NCBI GenBank assembly: GCA_030537215.1
Contig: JAUNOF010000004.1
Location: forward strand, 1 to 43,041
Direction of reading: 5' to 3'
From: Lachnospiraceae bacterium
GTDB taxonomy: Bacteria; Bacillota; Clostridia; Lachnospirales; Lachnospiraceae
DNA length: 43,041 nt
The notes below the pieces were generated by a model. It was not told the origin of the DNA and ran no database searches. It was given only the letters and a program-made list of their open reading frames with translations. Numbering within the stretch: position 1 is the first letter of the stretch; each line of letters starts with the position of its first letter. Position numbers and translations under genes: made by a program. Below are positions 34,168 through 43,041 of this stretch, piece after piece.

Positions 34168-34245
34168 TTTCGCATGGCTTCATTATACTTCTTTTTGCCG
34201 CGCATTGCAAGATTTTGGGCTGAATATTTGTAAATTATTCTATCT

Positions 34246-34297
34246 AAAAAGACGCTGCATCCGCCGGAAAACAGGTTCCTTCGAATACAGCGTCTTT
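34246..34297 (-). terminator. Terminator of the ATP synthase operon
   Basis: On the minus strand AAAGACGCTG and CAGCGTCTTT form a ten-base stem with a 30-base loop that contains an inner GGAA/TTCC pair, followed by TTTTTAG. It begins about 22 bases after the atpC stop. Confidence 0.75.
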
Positions 34298-34319
34298 CTA
34301 TTCATTTTTTTCTTGCATT

Positions 34320-34718
34320 CTAATGCCTTACTTCCAAACGCACCAGCGCTCTCTTCAGCGCCAGCTCTGCACGGGCTACGTCAAGATTTGCATCATGAGA
34401 CTGCAGCCTGCGCTCTGCACGGGTCTTTGCCTCTGCGGCACGGTTCTCATCGATCTCCTCCGGCCACTCCACCACCTCAGCTAAGATGGTCACCTGCTCC
34501 GGCATGATCTGGATAAAGCCGGACATCAGTGCAGCTTCCTTCACCTCGCCGCTCTCGTGGATCTTCAGCACGCCGGGAGCCACCACCGCAGTCAGCGGGA
34601 TGTGCTTGGCATAGACACCAATCTGCCCTTCGGAGGTGGTAAGTTCTACCATCTCCACATCGCCCTGATAAAATTTTCTGTCCGGGGTGATGATTTGTAA
34701 TTTAAAGAGATCTGCCAT
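34320..34718 (-). CDS. atpC: ATP synthase F1 epsilon subunit
   Basis: This 132-residue protein is the epsilon subunit of the central stalk, which couples rotation to catalysis and can inhibit ATP hydrolysis. The N-terminal beta-sandwich begins LQIITPDRKFYQGDV and contains TTSEGQIGVYAKHIP. The C-terminal part is the two-helix hairpin rich in Ala, Glu and Arg. It is the last gene of the operon, 12 bases after atpD. Confidence 0.95.
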   Translation of the reverse strand: MADLFKLQIITPDRKFYQGDVEMVELTTSEGQIGVYAKHIPLTAVVAPGVLKIHESGEVKEAALMSGFIQIMPEQVTILAEVVEWPEEIDENRAAEAKTRAERRLQSHDANLDVARAELALKRALVRLEVRH

Positions 34719-34730
34719 CGCTTATCCCCC

Positions 34731-36143
<1,413 letters not shown>

Positions 36144-36206
36144 CTAGCAGCAGCTTTGATCCCATCCCTGCTGCCTTTTCTACTACAAGCCGGAACGCCT
36201 TATCCC

Positions 36207-37067
36207 TTATCCAATGGCATTGGCTCCGGCGATGATCTCGGTCAGCTCCTGCGTGATCGCGCCCTGACGTGCACGGTTGTACTGCAGACTCAGCTTTTCG
36301 ATCATTTCCTCCGCATTGTTGGTTGCGGAATCCATTGCGGTCATACGGGCGCCGTTCTCGCTGGCCACTGCCTCTAACAGGCCGCCGTAGATCAGACTGC
36401 TCATATACTTGGGAACGATGGCATTTAATACCTCGTCCTCATTCGGCTCATAATTCATTAACAGATTGGCGTCCTCTGCCGAACCTTCTGAAAGGTCTGC
36501 CTCTACAGGAAGCAGCTTTACCAGCTTCGGCACATGGGTTACTGTGTTTTTAAAGAACGTATAAGCCAGATAGATCTCTCCGATCTCGCCCCGGGTAAAC
36601 AGATCCAGAAGCTCTGCCGTCATATCGGCAGCATCCTGGTACATAGGCTCATTGATCACCTCGGAGTAATCCGCCTTGATGGTATAACCCTTTCTGGCCA
36701 GACCGTCCCGTCCCTTTCGTCCGATGGCGTACACATAGGTATCCTCAGCCGGCAGCTCTTCGCTTCCGGCGATCAGACGGATGATATTGTTATTGTATCC
36801 GCCTGCCAGACCACGGTTGGAGGTAACGGCAATAACTGCCTTCTTTTTCGATTCCCCTGCCTTTAAGTACTTGTGCTCAATGGTGCCGGAGCGGCGCAGG
36901 ATCGATGCGATGGTGTCATACATCAAGTTGAAATAGTCGGCAGATTCCTCAGCCTTCGCCTTGGACTTTTGCAGCTTAACCGTGGAAACCAGCTTCATGG
37001 CCTTGGTAATCTGCTCCGTGCTCTGGATACTGGCACGCCGACGTTTTATATCTCTCATGGATGCCAT
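36207..37067 (-). CDS. atpG: ATP synthase F1 gamma subunit
   Basis: This 286-residue central rotor shaft has two long terminal helices. The N-terminus (MRDIKRRRASIQSTEQITKAMKLVS) and the C-terminal AEEMIEKLSLQYNRARQGAITQE segments are conserved family motifs. It lies between atpA and atpD as usual. Confidence 0.96.
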   Translation of the reverse strand: MASMRDIKRRRASIQSTEQITKAMKLVSTVKLQKSKAKAEESADYFNLMYDTIASILRRSGTIEHKYLKAGESKKKAVIAVTSNRGLAGGYNNNIIRLIAGSEELPAEDTYVYAIGRKGRDGLARKGYTIKADYSEVINEPMYQDAADMTAELLDLFTRGEIGEIYLAYTFFKNTVTHVPKLVKLLPVEADLSEGSAEDANLLMNYEPNEDEVLNAIVPKYMSSLIYGGLLEAVASENGARMTAMDSATNNAEEMIEKLSLQYNRARQGAITQELTEIIAGANAIG

Positions 37068-37084
37068 GATGGTTCACCTGCCTT

Positions 37085-38614
<1,530 letters not shown>

Positions 38615-38672
38615 TTAGTTGGAAGCATTTTCCCGCTTATGCTTCAGATATCCTGCTTTCTTCCAGCCGCCT

Positions 38673-39221
38673 TTATGCAAGCTGGATATTCATAAGCTCC
38701 TTCTGAAGCTCATAAAGCTGGGTCTTAATGCTGGAATCCACCACCCGGTCGCCGATCCGGATCACCATGCCGCCGATCAAAGATGGGTCAACGGTATAGT
38801 GGATCTCAAATTCCTCATACTGAGTGGTCGCTAATAAACGTTCTTTTACCTGCGCTTTCTGCGCCTTACTTAAGGACACGGCGCTTGCCACATAAGCAGT
38901 GCCGATCTTTTTATACTCCTTTACCTGGCCGATGAAGTACTCCAGGATGGAAGGAATTTCCTTATGCCTGCCCTTCTCCACAACAGTGGTCAGGAAGCCC
39001 AGCATTTCCAGAGAAATCCGGTTGCGGAAAACATTCTCCAGAAGCTCCAGCTTCTCCTCCTTTACAACCTTCGGGTTGTCCAGCAGGGCTGCAAGCTCTG
39101 GGTTCTCCTCCCAAACTCCTGCCAGAGATTTCGCCTCCTCATATAAGGCATCCACTCTCTGACCCTCCAGGGCGGCTTCCATCAGGGCATCGCCGTATAC
39201 CTTAGATACTAGCTTAGCCAT
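38673..39221 (-). CDS. atpH: ATP synthase F1 delta subunit
   Basis: This 182-residue subunit connects the peripheral stalk to the F1 head. It has the helical N-terminal domain (YGDALMEAALE) and the C-terminal signature DPSLIGGMVIRIGDRVVDSSI. Its start overlaps the end of atpF by 13 bases, so the two are likely translated together. Confidence 0.95.
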   Translation of the reverse strand: MAKLVSKVYGDALMEAALEGQRVDALYEEAKSLAGVWEENPELAALLDNPKVVKEEKLELLENVFRNRISLEMLGFLTTVVEKGRHKEIPSILEYFIGQVKEYKKIGTAYVASAVSLSKAQKAQVKERLLATTQYEEFEIHYTVDPSLIGGMVIRIGDRVVDSSIKTQLYELQKELMNIQLA

Positions 39222-39733
39222 GTGCTCTCACCCATTTCCTTCAATGTCTCATCAATCAGGCTATCCTGCATCTTCACATCCATAGAGCCTGCAACTACCT
39301 TGCCTGCCATCAGGGATGCGATAGAGATGATCTCCTGCTTCATATCGTCCAATGCCTTCTTGCGCTCCAGCTCCACCTGACGGTTGGCACGCTCGATGAT
39401 TCTGGCTGCCTCTGCTCTGGCCTCATCCAGAATGTCAGCCTCCTTCATCATGGCTTTCTTTCTGGCTTCTGCAAGGATAGCATCTGCTTCTTTGTTTACT
39501 TCCTTAAGTCTGCTTTCATACTCTGCCTTCAATTCCTGAGCCGTTTTCTTGTTCTCAGCCGCATCTGCCAGCTCACCGGCAATCTTCTGGCGTCTCTTCT
39601 CCAAGAAATCACGGGCAGGGTTAAACAACAGGTAGGACAGCGCAAAGAACAGGATGAAAATATTGATACCAGTTAATATCACATCGTGAATTAACTGATA
39701 GTCAAATCCTATAATTCTTAAAAATTCGTCCAA
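39209..39733 (-). CDS. atpF: ATP synthase Fo b subunit
   Basis: This 174-residue subunit has a single N-terminal membrane helix (about 12-38, NIFILFFALSYLLF). A long charged coiled-coil region rich in Lys, Glu and Ala follows and forms the peripheral stalk. It lies between atpE and atpH, in standard order. Only one b-type gene is present, so the stalk is probably a homodimer. Confidence 0.94.
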   Translation of the reverse strand: MDEFLRIIGFDYQLIHDVILTGINIFILFFALSYLLFNPARDFLEKRRQKIAGELADAAENKKTAQELKAEYESRLKEVNKEADAILAEARKKAMMKEADILDEARAEAARIIERANRQVELERKKALDDMKQEIISIASLMAGKVVAGSMDVKMQDSLIDETLKEMGESTWLS

Positions 39734-39774
39734 GACCTTGCCTCCTCTCCTGCACTATTATCTCATTCCATGAA

Positions 39775-40041
<267 letters not shown>

Positions 40042-40102
40042 CTAATGAAAATTTGAGTTTTGATTTGTAACTGTTTTGAGAGTGCTTCTGCACTGCTCAT
40101 TG

Positions 40103-40810
40103 CTACTCCATCTTGTCATTAATGTATACCATTGTCAGCATACAGAATACATAGGTCTGAATACATCCTGAGAATACATCACAGTACACATGCAGCGCCG
40201 CTGGAATACCAATCTCCACAAATATAGGCAGCATGCCGTACCACAGGCCCATGATAATAACACCAGACAGCAGGTTTGCAAACAAACGGAGCGAAATCGA
40301 AATCGGGTTTGCTACCTCGCCGATCAGGTTGATCGGGAACAGCACTGGAACCGGCTCAAATAAGCTGGTGAAATGATGCAGCTTCCGGTTTTTAATACCC
40401 TGATACTGTACAATTCCGAAGGTGACCAGACCAAGCAAAAATGTAACGCCAAAGTCCGCAGTCGGTGCACGAAGCCCCAAAAGACCGCTCAGGTTGCAGA
40501 AAAGGATGAAAAGAAATATAGTTCCGATGTAATTCGCAAACCTCTTCGCATTCGAACCAAGGATTCCCTGAGTCATCTTTTCCAGCATCTCGACACCAAG
40601 CTCAATCACATTCTGGAAGGTCCCCGGCACATCTTCGGCATTCTCCATGGTTTTCTTTGCCATAAAAGCCAGAATGAGAATGATAATCGATACAATTACC
40701 ATTCCTATCGTCGTTGTCGTAATCCACAGTTCATGACCGCCGATACTGTACTTTAAAACACCATGTATCATAAAGTCGGCTTCCCTCTGAATTACCGTAC
40801 TCATCCCCAT
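40103..40810 (-). CDS. atpB: ATP synthase Fo a subunit
   Basis: This roughly 235-residue membrane protein forms the ion half-channels of Fo. The essential arginine is Arg175 in SLRLFANLLSG, facing the c-ring. I start it at 40810, seven bases after AAGGAGG; the longer frame reads through that ribosome site. It is adjacent to atpI upstream and atpE downstream. Confidence 0.94.
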   Translation of the reverse strand: MGMSTVIQREADFMIHGVLKYSIGGHELWITTTTIGMVIVSIIILILAFMAKKTMENAEDVPGTFQNVIELGVEMLEKMTQGILGSNAKRFANYIGTIFLFILFCNLSGLLGLRAPTADFGVTFLLGLVTFGIVQYQGIKNRKLHHFTSLFEPVPVLFPINLIGEVANPISISLRLFANLLSGVIIMGLWYGMLPIFVEIGIPAALHVYCDVFSGCIQTYVFCMLTMVYINDKME

Positions 40811-40839
40811 ACGCGTTCCTCCTTTCTCCAAAATTTTCC

Positions 40840-41325
40840 TTACTTTGCCGTCTTACGTTCGGCTCCCGGCACACCGTGTTCTTCGTCTGGCTGTCGTTCA
40901 CAGTCATTTCTTACTTCCGTCCTGTCAGAAGCTTTCCTTCTGCCGAACAGAACAGGCTGAAGATACGCCCCGGCTTTAAGTCCCATAGTCCCTAAAACCA
41001 CCGCCATTACGTTTACCTGGGGAAGCTTCCACAAAATCACAAGGAGAATGAAAATATACACCAGCTTACGGCCTACCGCATGGATCACCGTGGTCTTATT
41101 GGCATAGGCTTCATTGCCGCTGTCCAAGACCCGCTCTGTGACCACAGCCATGTGCACCAGCATCGCCACCCCGCAAAGTCCGCCCACGATCAATCCCAGA
41201 AAAATAGAGAGCCTTGTCCATCCCAGAACCGGTCCCAACAGGATTCCGGCCACTGCCAGCAAAAGATTCCACAGAAGGATTCCCGCAGACATTTGTAGGA
41301 CAAGGGTTTTCGTCTCTGCTGTCAT
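40840..41325 (-). CDS. atpI: ATP synthase subunit I-like membrane protein
   Basis: This roughly 161-residue protein has four hydrophobic helices, as in the AtpI/UncI group that helps assemble the c-ring. Helices lie near residues 10-30, 32-52, 80-97 and 98-120, followed by a charged tail. I start it at 41325, six bases after GGAGG and one base after the atpZ stop; the longer frame overlaps atpZ entirely. Sequence conservation in this family is low, so position and topology carry much of the call. Confidence 0.8.
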   Translation of the reverse strand: MTAETKTLVLQMSAGILLWNLLLAVAGILLGPVLGWTRLSIFLGLIVGGLCGVAMLVHMAVVTERVLDSGNEAYANKTTVIHAVGRKLVYIFILLVILWKLPQVNVMAVVLGTMGLKAGAYLQPVLFGRRKASDRTEVRNDCERQPDEEHGVPGAERKTAK

Positions 41326-41326
41326 G

Positions 41327-41779
41327 TCAGTCCTCCATTCTGCTGCCGGCCTGCCGCCCAGTATCGGATAACAGCCCGGAACCAGATGACTGCACAGCAT
41401 CCGCCGTCTGGTCCGTATGCATAGCCGCGCTGACCAAATCTGGCTTTCTAGCTCTGTCAGATGCGGCACGAACACGGCTTGGCTCCTTGGGCTTGGAAAC
41501 GGCTTTGTACTTAGGAGAAGCTGCTGCCTTCTTAAGCTGTTCCTCCCTCTCCTTGCGTTCTTCCTGCTCTCCTGCCAGAATGGTCATCTTCGCCATCTGA
41601 TAGCCGCACCGGCCTCCGGCCAACACGCCGATGAGCAGAAAGAAAATCATGGTTTTCGTTCCCAAATGAGTGTCTACGTAATAACCTGCAAATATACATA
41701 GAAAAATAGGCGTCATCACACTGAGACCAAGCTGCGTCACCATAGCGAGACTGCGGAAAACTTGTTTTTTGTATCCCAT
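41327..41779 (-). CDS. atpZ: AtpZ/AtpI-family accessory protein
   Basis: This 150-residue protein has two membrane helices at the N-terminus (about 14-35 and 42-60, VTQLGLSVMTPIFLCIFAGYYVD and IGVLAGGRCGYQMAK). They match AtpZ-type proteins found at the head of Na+ or alkaliphile ATP synthase operons. A charged and Ser/Ala-rich tail follows. AtpZ with AtpI has been linked to Mg2+ or Ca2+ supply and ring assembly. It is the first gene of the operon. Confidence 0.8.
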   Translation of the reverse strand: MGYKKQVFRSLAMVTQLGLSVMTPIFLCIFAGYYVDTHLGTKTMIFFLLIGVLAGGRCGYQMAKMTILAGEQEERKEREEQLKKAAASPKYKAVSKPKEPSRVRAASDRARKPDLVSAAMHTDQTADAVQSSGSGLLSDTGRQAGSRMED

Positions 41780-41815
41780 GATTTCACCTGCCTTCTACTA
41801 TACCGCATATAGTGT

Positions 41816-41845
41816 ATTATAAACAATCGTTTTACATTTTGTCCA
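41816..41845 (-). promoter_or_regulatory. Promoter of the ATP synthase operon
   Basis: On the minus strand TGGACA (41840-41845) and a perfect TATAAT (41816-41821) are 18 bases apart, with a start near 41809 and a short leader before atpZ at 41779. Confidence 0.75.
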
Positions 41846-41994
41846 GCACATTTCACAAATTTCATTGTTTTCTTATTAATATTAGACAATCCATCGATAA
41901 TGATCTGCCGGCTTCTCAAAAAACGCCGGAAATATAAAGAAAACTGCTTATTTCTCTTTACTGTTTTATTTATTGTTTTCTATATTGATACAGA

Positions 41995-42879
41995 TTATTC
42001 GCGGCTGCTTTCTTCCTTCCCTGTTTTTTTCGCTACTACAATCAGCCTGCCATCCTTGTGGGTATACTCACAGGTAATCAGGCTGATCAGGTAATCACCC
42101 CACTGCGCTTCCACCCCCATATCATAAACTGACTGCTGTTTCACGTAAGCGACGTAGCGGTCAAAGGCTTCCTCATTATCGCAGAAGATCCAGTCATAAA
42201 TCGGATTATCCGGATCGGCGGCGTTCATAGTAAAGACCGCCATCACCTGATAATCTCCATATTCCGTCAAGGTGTCAAACTGCACCATGGAATGCTCCTT
42301 GCAAAATGTCTGGTCCAGATACCCGTCCAGCGCCGCAAACATGCTTCCGTTTTTCATATGATGTCCATAAATCAGGATATTTCTGCAGTCCTTTGACAGA
42401 TCACACTCCTCCGCCATATAGGGAGCTCCGTAAACGCTTTTCTTTCCGTCAAAATTGTGGTTCAGATAAAAATTCGGATTATCTGGGGTCTGAAGGACTG
42501 GGTAATCGATCTTGGTCCCCTCAATCCGGATCCATCCCACCAGATCTCCATTCTGCTCCTTAATCCGGCTGTAGGCTTTCACCCGGGCTTCCCTCTGCTT
42601 ACGCAGCTCTTCTGCATCCAGAACACGCTCCTCTTTGGTCCCTCCCCCTGCTTCCAGAGCTGCCGCGGCAGAACCAGCACCGCTTTCTGAGTTCTGATCC
42701 CCTGCCGCCTTATCTTCTGCATTCCCAGGCTGTGCCAGCAGACCTGCCAGCTCCTCCAGCCTGGCATCGTTCCTTCTCTGTGCCATGATCTTATATGCCA
42801 GAGCTCCACCGCTCCCCAAAAATACCAGGATACAAACGGCCAGCAGTATATCATACAGCCATTTCTTCCATCTTTTCAT
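41995..42879 (-). CDS. srtB: Class B sortase
   Basis: This 294-residue membrane-anchored transpeptidase has one N-terminal helix (about 8-30), a low-complexity Gly/Ala linker (about 55-85) and a sortase B domain. The catalytic residues are His173 (YGHH), Cys270 (LITCEY) and Arg278 (KDGR). VGWIRIEGTKIDYPVLQ and the FYLNHNFDGK segment are typical of class B. I start it at 42879, four bases after GGGGGAG. No cell-wall-sorted substrate gene is in the window, so what it anchors is unknown. Confidence 0.93.
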   Translation of the reverse strand: MKRWKKWLYDILLAVCILVFLGSGGALAYKIMAQRRNDARLEELAGLLAQPGNAEDKAAGDQNSESGAGSAAAALEAGGGTKEERVLDAEELRKQREARVKAYSRIKEQNGDLVGWIRIEGTKIDYPVLQTPDNPNFYLNHNFDGKKSVYGAPYMAEECDLSKDCRNILIYGHHMKNGSMFAALDGYLDQTFCKEHSMVQFDTLTEYGDYQVMAVFTMNAADPDNPIYDWIFCDNEEAFDRYVAYVKQQSVYDMGVEAQWGDYLISLITCEYTHKDGRLIVVAKKTGKEESSRE

Positions 42880-42941
42880 CTCACTCCCCCTTCCACTGTT
42901 TTTAGTAATCTTCCAAATAGAAAGATAAAAAAACATGGCCA

Positions 42942-42968
42942 GGGACACTTCCTTATGTGAAGTGTCCC
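42942..42968. repeat. Ten-base perfect palindrome near the right edge
   Basis: GGGACACTTC (42942-42951) and GAAGTGTCCC (42959-42968) form a perfect stem with a seven-base loop. On the minus strand it is followed, after eight more bases, by a run of seven T. It could be a terminator of the gene to the right or a REP-like palindrome. Confidence 0.5.
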
Positions 42969-42975
42969 CTTATTT

Positions 42976-43041
42976 TTATGAGGCAATGGATGAGCGAAAG
43001 CTGAATACTTCCTTCATGTTTTTATCTCCGCATCCAGGCCT
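42976..43041 (-). CDS. Possible C-terminal end of a gene cut by the window edge
   Basis: An open minus-strand frame enters at the right edge and stops at 42976, giving 21 residues with a short basic and Ser-rich end. The palindrome at 42942-42968 follows the stop, as a terminator would. It is too short to identify. Confidence 0.25.
   Translation of the reverse strand, partial: RPGCGDKNMKEVFSFRSSIAS

Noticed and set aside
34007..34210. A 67-codon minus-strand reading frame
   Set aside because: It runs straight through the tRNA-Ala gene and its terminator, so it is a chance frame.
41326..41475. N-terminal extension of the AtpI-like protein
   Set aside because: It overlaps the atpZ coding sequence completely and GGAGG directly precedes ATG 41325.

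Overview
The window looks like chromosome of a strictly anaerobic, medium-GC Clostridia bacterium, probably a gut Lachnospiraceae. This is inferred from strong GGAGG ribosome sites, BMP-type nucleoside ABC importers, an atpZ-atpI-atpBEFHAGDC operon with a Na+-type c subunit, a class B sortase and lipobox lipoproteins. No database search was possible, so family names rest on motif recognition.

Layout. (1) 73-9033, minus strand: a nine-gene operon holding a class II aldolase, a MtnA-like isomerase, a DeoD-type purine nucleoside phosphorylase, a four-gene BMP/ABC nucleoside importer, a uridine-phosphorylase-like enzyme and a D-2-hydroxyacid dehydrogenase. (2) 9254-12791, plus strand: a GntR/UTRA regulator, a FucI/AraI-like sugar-isomerase homologue and a nucleoside-deaminase-like amidohydrolase. 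One near-palindromic operator, GTAGGACG(T/A)CCAACCT, lies just downstream of the -10 box of both divergent promoters, so parts 1 and 2 form one regulon. (3) 12784-14993: an orphan ORF, a LysE-type exporter and a voltage-sensor K+ channel. (4) 15254-21423: a hexonate/hexuronate locus with an SDR, a TRAP transporter, a ManD/RspA dehydratase and an FCD GntR regulator, with four TTGTCTGACAA-type operators. (5) 21684-32481: a second, independently built nucleoside locus with a deaminase, BMP/ABC importer, canonical MtnA, Zn alcohol dehydrogenase, PunA-type phosphorylase, class II aldolase and DeoR regulator. (6) 32529-34297: a large lipoprotein and tRNA-Ala(CGC). (7) 34320-41845: the F-type ATP synthase operon. 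(8) 41995-43041: a class B sortase and edge sequence.

How the genes work together. Both nucleoside loci encode the same chain: import, base removal by phosphorolysis to a (5-deoxy)pentose-1-phosphate, aldose-to-ketose isomerisation by a MtnA homologue, and cleavage by a class II aldolase to DHAP plus a C2 aldehyde. This is the logic of the DHAP shunt known for methylthioadenosine and 5'-deoxyadenosine, here fused to dedicated uptake and present twice. Locus 2 has canonical MtnA, a deaminase, a 6-oxopurine-type phosphorylase and an alcohol dehydrogenase, and fits 5'-deoxyadenosine/methylthioadenosine use. Locus 1 has a diverged MtnA and both purine and pyrimidine phosphorylases. It may burn ordinary ribonucleosides through ribulose-1-phosphate without phosphopentomutase. 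That is the most interesting hypothesis in the window.
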